Program-made: the position numbers and the translations under genes | Shown: piece by piece, positions 33,879 to 42,942 of the stretch | How positions within the stretch are numbered: position 1 is the stretch's first letter | How the letters are laid out: each line of letters begins with the position of its first letter | Source of the DNA: CAVROP01 sp050008495 | GTDB lineage: Bacteria; Acidobacteriota; Terriglobia; UBA7540 | NCBI GenBank assembly: GCA_050008495.1 | Contig: JBEKMN010000014.1 | Coordinates: 5,663 to 69,662 of the forward strand | Length of the DNA: 64,000 nt | Direction: 5' to 3' | The notes under the pieces: generated by a model | Databases searched by the model: none | What the model was told of the DNA's origin: nothing | Seen by the model: only the letters and a program-made list of their open reading frames with translations

Positions 33879-34703
33879 TCAATTCTGAAATTCCTCCAGC
33901 CGCGCCATCACCTCCGGAAGCCGCGCCAGGACGCCCGGATCGTGGCGCTCGCTGTTCACCTCGAACAGAATCGGGTAGGGCGGGTCCGCGGAGCGGAAGT
34001 TGCGGATGGCCTGGGCCCATTCGATCTTCCCCTCGAATGGTAATAGGTGTTCGTCCTCTTCACCATGGTTGTCGTGAAGGTGGACGGCGGCAATGCGCTC
34101 CCGGAGTGTCCGGAAGGACGCTTCCACTCCTCCGGTCAGGTTCGCGTGGCCTGTGTCAAAGCAGACTTTCAAGTCCAAGCGCGTGTATTGGAAAAACGTT
34201 ATCATGCGCTCGGGAGTGCTTAATTGGCTGGGAATATTCTCCAGCAGAATCTGCACGCCCCGCTCTTTAGCGAAGAGATGCAGATGTTCGAGGGAGGTAA
34301 AGGCGGCATCGAACTTCGCCAAGTCGTATTCCTCACCCGGAACGCCTAGGTGAAGCACGAGATAGCGAAAGGGGAGGTGCTCGGCGACGTCGATAGCACG
34401 CTTGATTTCATCCATGGAGAGGATGCGCGCCCGGCGCTCCAGGCTGGCAACAGAAATGAGCAGCCCTCCCGACCGCCCCCAATTCCAGTCGCTGAACAGG
34501 GGAGCATGAAGAGCGTGCAAAGTGACCTCATGGTCGGTGAACCATTGCGCAACATCCCGCACCTGGTTCACATCGTGATAGTCCAGGTGCTGGCGGGCCG
34601 CCATAATTTCGAGATGACGCAGGCCCACGGCCAAAATCTTATCCAGAATATGGGAATTGAGCCTTTCCGCGGCAAAAAGGGAAGTAGAGAGACCGTAGTT
34701 CAT
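33879..34703 (-). CDS. Sugar phosphate isomerase/epimerase-like TIM barrel protein
   Basis: A 274-residue AP-endonuclease-2 type TIM barrel, as in xylose isomerase-like epimerases. Metal ligands are suggested by LLENIPS (Glu), CFDTGHANLTGG (Asp, His), HLHDNHGEEDEHLLP (His, Asp) and LFEVNSE (Glu). The start ATG at 34703 overlaps the ggt stop in a TAATG junction, so it is translationally coupled to ggt. The substrate is unknown; coupling to ggt gives no obvious pathway. The longer frame to 34757 lies inside ggt and is rejected. Confidence 0.82.
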   Translation of the reverse strand: MNYGLSTSLFAAERLNSHILDKILAVGLRHLEIMAARQHLDYHDVNQVRDVAQWFTDHEVTLHALHAPLFSDWNWGRSGGLLISVASLERRARILSMDEIKRAIDVAEHLPFRYLVLHLGVPGEEYDLAKFDAAFTSLEHLHLFAKERGVQILLENIPSQLSTPERMITFFQYTRLDLKVCFDTGHANLTGGVEASFRTLRERIAAVHLHDNHGEEDEHLLPFEGKIEWAQAIRNFRSADPPYPILFEVNSERHDPGVLARLPEVMARLEEFQN

Positions 34704-36385
34704 TAGTATCCGACCGCCTTTCCGTCGGCGCGCGGGTCGGACGCGCCGAACTTCCATCCTGAAAGGGCATCGACTGCGATCGCCTCACAGTCGCCGATGC
34801 CGCCGTAAAAATCCATCTGATAGCCGGCTTCCCGCAGTTTCTGGATCGTGTCCGCCGAGAAGCCGACCCGTTCGAGGATCAGCCGGTCCGGCATCCACTG
34901 GTGGTGGAAGCGCGGGAAGGAGACGGCCTGGAGGATGTCCATCTTAAAGACCAGATTGTTCAGGAGCACCTGGAGAACGGTGTTGATGATCGTGCCTCCG
35001 CCAGGGGAGCCGAGAACCAGCCGCAGCTTTCCGTCTTGAAGCACCAGAGTCGGGGTCATGCTGGAGAGCGGGCGCTTGTTGGGAGCGATGGCGTTGGCCT
35101 CGCCTTGCACAAGACCGTAGAGGTTGGGTGTCCCCGGCTTTGCGGCAAAGTCGTCCATCTCATCGTTCAGGAGGAAACCCGCTCCTTCTACGGTCACGCC
35201 GCTGCCGTAACCGTTGTTCAGCGTGTAGGTATTTGCTACCGCGTTCCCGTTGTCGTCCACCACCGAATAGTGCGTGGTCTGGGAGCTTTCAAACGCTTGC
35301 GGGTTGCCCGCAGCAATGGGCGCGTCCGGCTTGGAGTGCAGAATCTCCTCGCGCAGCTTGGCCGCGTACGCTTCGCTGGTCAGCCGCGCCACGGGCACCG
35401 GCGTGAAGTCGGCGTCGCCCAGGTAAGCCGCGCGGTCGGCATAAGCGTGCCGCATGGCTTCGACCATGAAATGCATGGATTCGAACGAGTCAGGCGGCCC
35501 CAGGTCGAGCGGCTCAAGGATATTCAGCATCTCAATCACGGCGACCCCTCCCGAGCTTGGGGGCGGGACGGAAACAACCTCATAATCTCGAAAATGGCCA
35601 ACGAGCGGCTGGCGGAGAATCGGACGGTAGCGGGCGAGGTCCTCTTCGGTGATCAGGCCATGATACTTCTGCATGGTGGCGGCGATCGCCTGCGCCACGG
35701 CTCCTGAATAAAAACCCTTCGCTCCCTGGTGTGCGATCGCCTCGAGCGTTTGGGCCAGGTCCGGCTGCTTGAAAGTTTCGCCCGGCTGGTAAAAGCGCCC
35801 GTCTCGCAGGAAGATGCGGCGCGAAGCATCGAACTTCGAAAGCCGGTCGCCGTCCTGCCTAAGCGATTCGCTGAAGTGGTAGATGACCTCGAATCCATCG
35901 CGCGCCAGATGAACCGCAGGGGCGATCACCCGAGCCAGCCCGAGTTTTCCGTACTTTTCTTCGGCCAATGCGAGACCGGCCACGGTGCCCGGAACGCCGG
36001 CCGATAGAACCCCCACGGTGCTGGCGTGCGGAACGATTTCCCCATTGGAGTTCACGTACATGTTTCTGGAAGCGGCGGCCGGGGCAGCCTCGCGGTAGTC
36101 GACCACCACGGCCTCGCCGCTCGCCAGGCGGATGAGCATAAAGCCGCCTCCGCCGATATTCCCCGCCACAGGGTGCGTGACCGCGAGCGCAAACCCCACC
36201 GCCACCGCGGCGTCCACGGCATTGCCCCCTTCGCGAAGGATTTGCACCCCTACCTCAGAGGCCAACGGCTCGCTCGAGGCCACCATTCCGTGCCGGCCCG
36301 CCACAGGAGTGAAGGCAAGCGCCGTAAGCGCGGACGCCAACACGGCAAGGGCCAGAAACAGCTTTGTACGCAGACTGAAATACAT
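34703..36385 (-). CDS. ggt: Gamma-glutamyltransferase
   Basis: A 560-residue exported autoprocessing hydrolase that removes gamma-glutamyl groups from glutathione and related compounds. The signal peptide is at residues about 8-25 (LFLALAVLASALTALAF). The large subunit opens with GMVASSEPLASEVGVQIL and NAVDAAVAVGFALAV. The cleavage site is just before the Thr in SSQTTHYSVVDDNGNAV near residue 370, where the small subunit begins. Downstream RPLSSMTPTLV and GSPGGGTIINTVLQVL line the active site. It is complete and of normal length. The isomerase gene follows with a one-base overlap. Confidence 0.93.
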   Translation of the reverse strand: MYFSLRTKLFLALAVLASALTALAFTPVAGRHGMVASSEPLASEVGVQILREGGNAVDAAVAVGFALAVTHPVAGNIGGGGFMLIRLASGEAVVVDYREAAPAAASRNMYVNSNGEIVPHASTVGVLSAGVPGTVAGLALAEEKYGKLGLARVIAPAVHLARDGFEVIYHFSESLRQDGDRLSKFDASRRIFLRDGRFYQPGETFKQPDLAQTLEAIAHQGAKGFYSGAVAQAIAATMQKYHGLITEEDLARYRPILRQPLVGHFRDYEVVSVPPPSSGGVAVIEMLNILEPLDLGPPDSFESMHFMVEAMRHAYADRAAYLGDADFTPVPVARLTSEAYAAKLREEILHSKPDAPIAAGNPQAFESSQTTHYSVVDDNGNAVANTYTLNNGYGSGVTVEGAGFLLNDEMDDFAAKPGTPNLYGLVQGEANAIAPNKRPLSSMTPTLVLQDGKLRLVLGSPGGGTIINTVLQVLLNNLVFKMDILQAVSFPRFHHQWMPDRLILERVGFSADTIQKLREAGYQMDFYGGIGDCEAIAVDALSGWKFGASDPRADGKAVGY

Positions 36386-36524
36386 GGTGCCTCAGGCAAT
36401 TGCCGGACGCTGCCGACGCGCGTCCGATGCTCCCCGACCTTCCGGAGCTCGGGCGTGGGAACCGCATGAACCACTTTACTCTAGGGTATACCTCCCGGAG
36501 CGTCAAGGAGACGGAATGTCAGGA

Positions 36525-37109
36525 TCAGACACCCGCGAACGTGATGCTGGAGGAATGCCACGGCGGGGCGGATTGAATGGCGGGCCAAACCTCTTCCGGC
36601 TCCTTCACGACCGCCCACATGGATTTGTGGCGCCGGTCCATGAAGCGCTCGGAGACGCAGCGCTCGAGCGCCAGAAGCAGATGATCGAAATACGACCGGG
36701 TGTTGAGAAGAACGATGGGTCCGAGGAAAACGGCGAGGCGCTTGAGGGAAATGGCCTCCAGCAGTTCGTCGAAGGTTCCCGAGCCGCCCGGCAGGGCGAC
36801 CACCGCGTGCGCATCCTGGAGCATCAGACGCTTGCGCTCGTGCATGTCGCTCACGATGCGAAGTTCGGTGATGCCCTTGTGCCCCCACTCGAGCTGATTC
36901 ATGAAGCCGGGGATGATGCCGACCACTTTGCCGCCCTCGGCTAACGCGCTGTCGGCGAGAGCGCCCATCGACCCCACCGCCCCGCCGCCATACACGATCG
37001 TGGCGCCGTAGCGCGCCAGTTCGCGGCCCAGGCAGGCCGCCGCGCGGAGATAAGCAGGGTCGCACTGGCGGCTGGAGCCGCAGTAAATGCAGATTCGCAA
37101 GTTCGACAT
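36525..37109 (-). CDS. LOG/TIGR00730 family Rossmann-fold protein
   Basis: A 194-residue protein of the LOG family, often a nucleoside 5'-monophosphate phosphoribohydrolase. It has CIYCGSS at the N-terminus, the glycine loop VYGGGAVGSMGALAD, and the signature LPGGSGTFDELLE near residue 110, which holds the catalytic Glu. Family members can release free cytokinin bases, but most bacterial copies have no proven role and the annotation as a lysine decarboxylase is known to be wrong. It stands alone between ggt and the acyltransferase, with no strong start signal. Confidence 0.9.
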   Translation of the reverse strand: MSNLRICIYCGSSRQCDPAYLRAAACLGRELARYGATIVYGGGAVGSMGALADSALAEGGKVVGIIPGFMNQLEWGHKGITELRIVSDMHERKRLMLQDAHAVVALPGGSGTFDELLEAISLKRLAVFLGPIVLLNTRSYFDHLLLALERCVSERFMDRRHKSMWAVVKEPEEVWPAIQSAPPWHSSSITFAGV

Positions 37110-37282
37110 AAGTGTCTCTGTACTAATAAGGGTGAGTTTCTTCGCGGCGCGCGAAGAAAAGCATATCCTTCGCTTCGCTCTGCAGAAAGATGACGCGTAT
37201 GTCCTTTGTAATCAACGAGGCTATTTCGACGAGCACGCGTCATCTTTCTGATCAGCAAGGGCAGCCCCCGCGGCTGTCAATG

Positions 37283-37345
37283 CTCAGGATGACATGTCAT
37301 TCTGAGCGAAGCGAAGAATCTGCATTTGGTTGGGGCTTCGCCGCG
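37283..37345. repeat. Reverse copy of the 2638-2700 element
   Basis: Sixty-three bases match the reverse complement of 2638-2700 with two mismatches, including CAACCAAATGCAGATTC and the GACATGTC centre. A further half copy lies at 37167-37195. Part of the TCCTTTG repeat type from 6.1-6.5 kb is also seen at 37200-37215. No gene occupies 37110-37380. Confidence 0.85.
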
Positions 37346-37380
37346 CTGTGCCTCGGTGGTGTAATCGCGCTTCGGTTTCG

Positions 37381-38502
37381 CTATCCCACTTTCAGGAAGA
37401 TCTTCTGCCGGTAAAGGAAGTACAAAAACAGCCACCCAACCGCAAAAACGCTCAAATCAAAGACCAGGGGCTTATACGGGCCGATCTGATTGATGAATCC
37501 ATGGATGAAGACATTCGCGATGACTCCAAGGTCGAGCTGGCTGCGCAGCACATAAATCGTGATGGGATTCAAACCGATGACGGTGAAAACGAAAGCCCAG
37601 CGTCGGTAGCCGCGAACGTCGATGATCCAGTAGAAGAGAGAGAGCAGGAGTAGGCTCCATCCGCCCGCGAACAGGACGAACGAACTCGACCAGATGTTCT
37701 TGATGATGGGAAACCAATGTCCCCACGTCCATCCCACCAGCAGGCAGGCAACACCCGCCAGAGCCAGCCAGGCGGCCTTGCGCGCGGGAGGCCGCGAGGT
37801 GCGCAGCCAATGCCCGGCTAAGGCACCCAGAAGACAGGTGGACACCGCCGGGATGGTGGAGAGAATTCCTTCGTTGTCACCGAAGATGTAGCAGCAAAAC
37901 GGATGCGGCAGCAGGTGCTGGTCGACAAATGCGGCGAGGTTGCCGGCGGGAGTGAGCACGCCGGCGCCGATGCCCGGAACCGGCACGAACCTCATCACCA
38001 GCCAGTAAACCACCAGCAGGCCGCCTGCGACCGTCGCCTGGCCGCGCACCTTGGTGTTCATCATCACAATCGCAGCGAGGAAATAGCACACCGCGATGCG
38101 CTGCAGAACCCCGGCGATGCGCAGCTCGTGGAAGTTGAAATTCAGAAAGCCGTTATACACAAGCCCCAGGCAAAACAGGATCACCAGCCGGCGGACCAGG
38201 TGCGTATAAAGCTGGGCCCGGTTGGCGCCCGCTTCCAGTCGTTTGGTAATGGAAAAGGGCAGGACCACGCCGACGATGAACAGGAACAGGGGGAAAATCA
38301 AATCATAGAAACGGAAGCCCGCCCAGGCCACGTGTTCGAATTGCATGCTGAGCACGTGGGTAAAGGAACTCGGATACAGCCTGCAGAGACTGTGGATGAT
38401 CTCCTCACCGCCGGTGATCCAAAGCATGTCGAAGCCGCGGAGCGCGTCGATGGAAGCGATGCGATTAGAAGTTGGTGCCTGAGTGCTCGATGCGTCTGCC
38501 AT
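37381..38502 (-). CDS. DUF5009 / heparan-alpha-glucosaminide acetyltransferase-like membrane protein
   Basis: A 373-residue integral membrane protein with about ten membrane segments. It starts with RIASIDALRGFDMLWITGG, the SIDxLRGF hallmark of this acyltransferase group related to human HGSNAT. FPLFLFIVGVVLPFSI, RIAVCYFLAAIVMM and AFVFTVIGLNPITIYVL are typical further segments. It probably transfers acetyl groups across the membrane to a sugar, but the acceptor is unknown. ATG 38502 has GGAGG three bases upstream; the alternative ATG at 38523 lacks one. Confidence 0.85.
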   Translation of the reverse strand: MADASSTQAPTSNRIASIDALRGFDMLWITGGEEIIHSLCRLYPSSFTHVLSMQFEHVAWAGFRFYDLIFPLFLFIVGVVLPFSITKRLEAGANRAQLYTHLVRRLVILFCLGLVYNGFLNFNFHELRIAGVLQRIAVCYFLAAIVMMNTKVRGQATVAGGLLVVYWLVMRFVPVPGIGAGVLTPAGNLAAFVDQHLLPHPFCCYIFGDNEGILSTIPAVSTCLLGALAGHWLRTSRPPARKAAWLALAGVACLLVGWTWGHWFPIIKNIWSSSFVLFAGGWSLLLLSLFYWIIDVRGYRRWAFVFTVIGLNPITIYVLRSQLDLGVIANVFIHGFINQIGPYKPLVFDLSVFAVGWLFLYFLYRQKIFLKVG

Positions 38503-38695
38503 ATTCCTCCGTGTGCCCTGCAATGCGGCACGAACGAGATTATCATAGGCGGGCGCCGGGTGTCAGTGAAAGGGTGAAGGATAAAGGGTGATGTCGAAGA
38601 CCTGGGGGAGCGACTCTCTTCCCAAAGTGGAGGCCCGTTTTTTTGGAGCTCAGACTATATACTTTAGACTTTTCCCTTCATCCTTTGCCTCGCAC

Positions 38696-39346
38696 CTATT
38701 CTGTGGGCTTCTTGAAGACAACGCAGTAATCGGGTGCGGTCCAGTCCGAGGGCGTGGCCACAACTTGGAATCCTGCGGCCGTGAGCTCATCGATCAACAG
38801 TTGCTTTGGCATGCCGTGCCCTTCTCGGTTCTTTGGCACGCCCTTGGGAAGCTTGAGGTCCCCGGGCCCCTCGCCCGGCGGAAAGTCTATGACCGCGAGA
38901 AGGCCGCCCGGCTTGAGTGATCCGAAAAGGCTGGCGTCCTCTTTCTCCGGCTCGGTGAAGTGATGGTAGACGCGCCGCAGGAAGATGGAATCGCAGCACT
39001 CGTGCGGAAGGTTGGTTTCAGCTTGGCCAGCCTTGACCGCGATGATGTTTTTCTGTTCGGCGGCTAGGGACTGCAATTTGGCCAGCTTATCGGGATCCAA
39101 TTCGGTCGTGTAGACGCGGCCAGTCGGCCCCGCGCGTTCGGCGGCTGCCAGCGTCATAGTGCCATCGCCCGCACCGATTTCAGCCACGACGCTCCCCGGC
39201 TGCCAATTCAGCAGCGCCGCTAACTTGTCAGCTTCTTGTTTGCGTTCCTGGGCCTGCCCGCGGCAGGCCGCGAGGACAAGGACGCCGCAAAGCAGCGTGA
39301 AACCAAGATGGCGACCTCGACTGCCGAAACAACGATTTCTTATCAT
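38696..39346 (-). CDS. Lipoprotein with a SAM-dependent methyltransferase domain
   Basis: A 216-residue class I methyltransferase fused to a lipoprotein signal. Residues 16-28 (FTLLCGVLVLAAC) form a hydrophobic run ending in the lipobox LAAC, with Cys at 28. The catalytic domain has motif I AEIGAGDGTMTLAAA near residue 55, an acidic loop at YTTELDP, and the later GGLLAVIDFPP strand. Class I methyltransferases normally act where SAM is available, so a membrane-anchored exported form is odd. The substrate is unknown. It is monocistronic as far as spacing shows. Confidence 0.8.
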   Translation of the reverse strand: MIRNRCFGSRGRHLGFTLLCGVLVLAACRGQAQERKQEADKLAALLNWQPGSVVAEIGAGDGTMTLAAAERAGPTGRVYTTELDPDKLAKLQSLAAEQKNIIAVKAGQAETNLPHECCDSIFLRRVYHHFTEPEKEDASLFGSLKPGGLLAVIDFPPGEGPGDLKLPKGVPKNREGHGMPKQLLIDELTAAGFQVVATPSDWTAPDYCVVFKKPTE

Positions 39347-39467
39347 TTCGCCCCCTGCATTTCATCTTACCACCGCGCTGCCTGCTTCGAAGATGTGGAT
39401 TAATTCATGGCCGGACACACCAGTGTCACGCAAAGGCGCAAAGTGCGCAAAGGAATGAAAGTCCGGC

Positions 39468-40925
39468 CTACGTGATGTAACCCCGGCGGGCGCAGGCGTC
39501 GCGAAATGAGTTGTAGATCGCGTCGAAGGCCGGGACCAGTTCAGGCGAAGGAGAGTAGGTTTCCAGGATGGCAGACATGGATTGAATGGCGTGAACGATA
39601 TTTCCCGAGAATACTGCCCCCGTAGCCGCCAGAATCGCCGCCCCGCAGGCCGCGGTGGGATAGCGGGGCAAGAGAATGGTTTTGCCGAGAACATTGGCGC
39701 GCAGTTGCGAAAGGACCGGGCTCCTGGCGGCCGCACCGGTTGAGAAAACCTTGTCGCCGATTTTGATTCCGCAACTCTCGAGGATTTCGTAACCCCAGCG
39801 CTCGACGAAGGCCATGGACTGCAACTGCGCCGCGTAGGATTCCGCGGCATCGCGCGGGCTGCCATCCACAAACGATGTTGCCTTCGGATGAGCAAAGGGA
39901 AACCTCTCGCCTTCACCGGAAAGCATGTAGCACACGACCGGAGTCGGAAAGTAGCGTGCGGCCAGACGATCCATTTCTGCCGGCGGATTTACCGGGAACG
40001 TGTCGAGCCGTCGGACGCTCCCCAGGCCTGTGTTGCTGGCCGCCCCAGGCACCCACAAGCCTCCCGGATGCAGATGCAAGTAGACGCCGCCGTGCGCCGC
40101 AGGCTTCCCGTTGTGGAGCACCTTCCAAACCAGCGTGGTGCCCAGGGTTGTGTTGGCGTCGCCACACGCACTGGCGCCTGAGGCAACCACGCTGGCCATG
40201 CCGTCAGTGGCGCCCGCCAGGACCTGCATGCCCGGCGGCAAGCCCGTCTCGGCCGCGGCCGCATTGCTCACCAGCGCGATTGGCTGGCCCGGACGGCGAA
40301 CCACCGGCAGGCGGTCAGCGGGCAGGCCCGCGGCACGAACGCTCTCGATCCACGCAGCGCTCTCCGGGTCGTAGCCGAGTTTCAACGCGTTGGTGAAATC
40401 GGATATTCCAAACTCGCCGCTCAGCTTTCCGGAAAGCCAATCCGCCGGGCTGAGGAGGAAGCGGGCGCGGTCCCACAATGCGGGCTCATGCCGCTTGACC
40501 CAGGCAGCTTTCACCAGCGAAAATGACGGCCCCAGGCGGACGCTCTGGGAGCCGCCTTGTCGGTTTAGTTCCTCCCCAATCTCCACCCCCCGGCCGTCGT
40601 CGTAAAGAATGGCGGGCCGCAAGGTTCGGCCCAATGCGTCCGCCACGACCAAAGTCCCGGAGGTGGAAGTCACCGCCACGCCGCGCAGTTCTGCCTTGCC
40701 CGATTCCTCCTTTAGATTCTGTGCAATCTTCTGCGCAACTGAGCAGACAGCTTGCCACCATTCGTCAGGGTCCTGCTCGTGGATTCCACCCGCAGCGCGG
40801 TGGTCGTGCCGGATCGGCGCCTCCGCCTCCGCCAGGAGTTTGCCGGTGGGACTGAGGGCAAGCGCACGCGTCCCGCTGGTTCCCACATCGATGCCAAGCA
40901 GAGCGCACTCGATTTCGTTGGCCAT
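39468..40925 (-). CDS. FGGY family carbohydrate kinase (xylulokinase-like)
   Basis: A 485-residue sugar kinase of the FGGY group. The N-terminal ALLGIDVGTSGTRALAL is the phosphate 1 motif. FILLSPADW-type and VLAGATDGMASVVASGA segments, then CGDANTTLGTTLVWKVL, cover the second half, and the C-terminal KVFSTGAAARSPVLSQL corresponds to the adenosine motif. The best family match is xylulokinase, although gluconate or ribulose kinases are similar. ATG 40925 gives the normal short lead before the first strand; ATG 40958, with AGGA upstream, would add 11 residues. The neighbours give no pathway. Confidence 0.85.
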   Translation of the reverse strand: MANEIECALLGIDVGTSGTRALALSPTGKLLAEAEAPIRHDHRAAGGIHEQDPDEWWQAVCSVAQKIAQNLKEESGKAELRGVAVTSTSGTLVVADALGRTLRPAILYDDGRGVEIGEELNRQGGSQSVRLGPSFSLVKAAWVKRHEPALWDRARFLLSPADWLSGKLSGEFGISDFTNALKLGYDPESAAWIESVRAAGLPADRLPVVRRPGQPIALVSNAAAAETGLPPGMQVLAGATDGMASVVASGASACGDANTTLGTTLVWKVLHNGKPAAHGGVYLHLHPGGLWVPGAASNTGLGSVRRLDTFPVNPPAEMDRLAARYFPTPVVCYMLSGEGERFPFAHPKATSFVDGSPRDAAESYAAQLQSMAFVERWGYEILESCGIKIGDKVFSTGAAARSPVLSQLRANVLGKTILLPRYPTAACGAAILAATGAVFSGNIVHAIQSMSAILETYSPSPELVPAFDAIYNSFRDACARRGYIT

Positions 40926-40998
40926 AGACGAATACCGGAACACTATTTCCGACGCCATAGTCCTGTCATTCTGAGCGCAGCATGACAGCGGCCGCCGG

Positions 40999-42852
40999 CT
41001 ACTGTGAACCGCCGGGCGCCTCCACATCGCAGTTCAATGCCGACATCCCGGTCGACTGGCTATCCCGCACCACCTCGCGCACCCGGTACGTTCCCGGACC
41101 CACCTCGAAATTGGTCTGGGCGACGATCCCGGATTTCGAATACTTCTCGAGCGTCGCGTCGCTGAGGTTAAGATCGATGGACGCTTCCTTGCTGGCGACG
41201 TACTTGCCGTCGCGATCGAAGAGGGCGGTGTCAAAAATCAGCGTGTCCACGCTGCGGCCGGCCTCCTGGCGATAGCGCAAGGAGGCGATGTTCACATGAA
41301 TGGAGACGATTAATTTCGACTTCTGATCATTCAGTTTTTCCACCTTCGCGCTGGCTTCCGCGGGCAAACCGTGCACTTCTTCGAGGGCGAACACGGCCCG
41401 CTCGAGTTCGCTCGCGCCCGGCGCCTTCTCCACCAGCGTCGCTTCCGAGGCAAAGTAGCCGCGGCGCGCCTGGACGGAGAGATGATCGGGATTCGTGAGG
41501 CTGACCTTGAGGGAATGGAATTGCCCGTTCAGCTTCACGTCCTGAGGCGAAAAACTGAGCACATAGTAAACCTCAGGAACGGCCGCGGCCTCGCGGAAGC
41601 CCTCGGCAAAATCGTTGCTGTTGTGGAAAAACACGCCGCCCGTATCGGAGCTGAGGTAGGCAAGCACACCGCTCATGGCCACCACACCGGTTCTCTTCAG
41701 CCTCATCCTGATCGCCTCGACGCTCTGAAGGGCTGCATTGGTTATCTCATTGGGGAGTCCCGTGACCAGCCCGGCGGCGTCGATGGCGCTGACAACTACC
41801 TGCCGTTGCAAAGCACGATCGGTGATGGCGTCGACTTTCTCCTTCTCGGTTTCAGTCAAGAATCCGGGCGAGACCAGCACCAGGCTACGCTGGCCCGGCA
41901 TAGCGGCCAAGCGGCGAACAGATCGTTCTATGGCGTCTAACGCACGGAGTGACTCCGCCTCGACGCGGGCCCAAACGGCTGCAGCTTCCAGTTCCCCTTG
42001 CCGTTCCGCCTGCGGGGGGCAGGTATCGACAGCCGTCCGTCCTCCAGGCCGCTCCACGACGGAACCCATGCCGGCAGGCCGGTCTTCCCCGATCGCAGTC
42101 TCGCCGCAGACACATCCGATGGCGTCCGTGTGCAGGACCACGAGGGCGTCTGGGTCATTGAGGATGTGGGCCAAATAGGCTTCGTAGTCATCGATCGCGG
42201 GACAACCTGAGGGGGAATGAGGAAGGGCAAGCGTGCGATACAGCGCATCGTGGAGTTTGGCCTGGTCGCTGGTGAAATCGAGTTGGTCCTTGCCGGTGGC
42301 GGTGAAGATCGCCACCCGGTCCTGAGGCCGCACCGTGGTCTGCACATAGCGCCAAGCGGCTTGGCGCGTCCGCATGATTCCCTCGGTTTCGGTGTGATAA
42401 TCGTCGAAGAAGAGACCTACGAATCGCTGGGGAACGACAGCGGCCGGTGGAGCGGTGGTTGCGGCCGGGGCGGCGGGCGCCGCGGGCGGCTGAGCCGCTT
42501 CCGGTTTCGGGTTGGAAACCTCGACGCTGAAGTCCGCGATCTCCTGCGGCTTCCCGTCGTCAAGCAGCCGGAAATCTTCCTTATGGAGATTGCCGACCGT
42601 CCGGCCTTTGTCATCGCGCACCACCACCCGGACCAATACAACGTTGCGCTCGGCGCGAATGCGGAATTGCGGCGTGGTCTCGTGCGCCTGCATTTCAGGC
42701 GGGTTAGCTTCTTGCTGGGCAGTCGCGAGGCTGACAGCCAACACCAAAAGCGCTAGCGCCAGTAGCGCAGACCTGCTTTTCAGGTCTGCGGTTCTGGTAA
42801 CGAATCTTAGGCCCAACCCTCGCATTCGGATAATAGCGGCGATTCGACCCAT
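40999..42852 (-). CDS. VWFA-related Acidobacterial domain protein
   Basis: A 617-residue exported protein with a von Willebrand factor A-like domain of the Acidobacteria-specific type TIGR03436. The signal segment is LLALALLVLAVSLATAQ (about residues 30-46). Next comes VRVVVRDDKGRTVGNLHKEDF, the usual N-terminal module, a Pro/Ala-rich linker near 130-150, and the VWA body starting VGLFFDDYHTE, which lacks a canonical DxSxS metal site. RSLVLVSPGFLTETEKEKV and VYYVLSFSPQDVKLNG are conserved family stretches. Function is unknown; binding or adhesion is the usual guess. The signal region includes a translated palindrome at 42766-42790. Confidence 0.88.
   Translation of the reverse strand: MGRIAAIIRMRGLGLRFVTRTADLKSRSALLALALLVLAVSLATAQQEANPPEMQAHETTPQFRIRAERNVVLVRVVVRDDKGRTVGNLHKEDFRLLDDGKPQEIADFSVEVSNPKPEAAQPPAAPAAPAATTAPPAAVVPQRFVGLFFDDYHTETEGIMRTRQAAWRYVQTTVRPQDRVAIFTATGKDQLDFTSDQAKLHDALYRTLALPHSPSGCPAIDDYEAYLAHILNDPDALVVLHTDAIGCVCGETAIGEDRPAGMGSVVERPGGRTAVDTCPPQAERQGELEAAAVWARVEAESLRALDAIERSVRRLAAMPGQRSLVLVSPGFLTETEKEKVDAITDRALQRQVVVSAIDAAGLVTGLPNEITNAALQSVEAIRMRLKRTGVVAMSGVLAYLSSDTGGVFFHNSNDFAEGFREAAAVPEVYYVLSFSPQDVKLNGQFHSLKVSLTNPDHLSVQARRGYFASEATLVEKAPGASELERAVFALEEVHGLPAEASAKVEKLNDQKSKLIVSIHVNIASLRYRQEAGRSVDTLIFDTALFDRDGKYVASKEASIDLNLSDATLEKYSKSGIVAQTNFEVGPGTYRVREVVRDSQSTGMSALNCDVEAPGGSQ
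42766..42790. repeat. Hairpin element inside the signal-peptide coding region
   Basis: CGCAGACCTG, five bases and CAGGTCTGCG form a 10-bp stem within the VWFA-protein gene. It encodes TADLKSRSA just before the hydrophobic core. A close relative with CGCGGACC and GGTCCGCG is at 42871-42898, immediately upstream of the start codon. Others lie at 47812-47838 and, weaker, near 23860. Confidence 0.75.
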
Positions 42853-42942
42853 TGATCAGCCTCGAAGAGCCGCGGACCTCAAAAGTGAAGGTCCGCGCTA
42901 CCTTCTTCATTCAACCCTGTCATTCCGAATGACCGCCACATT

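Noticed and set aside
40999..41027. Overlap between the FGGY kinase and the VWFA gene
   Set aside because: It arises only if the kinase starts at 41027, which would read through repeat DNA. The start at 40925 or 40958 removes the overlap.
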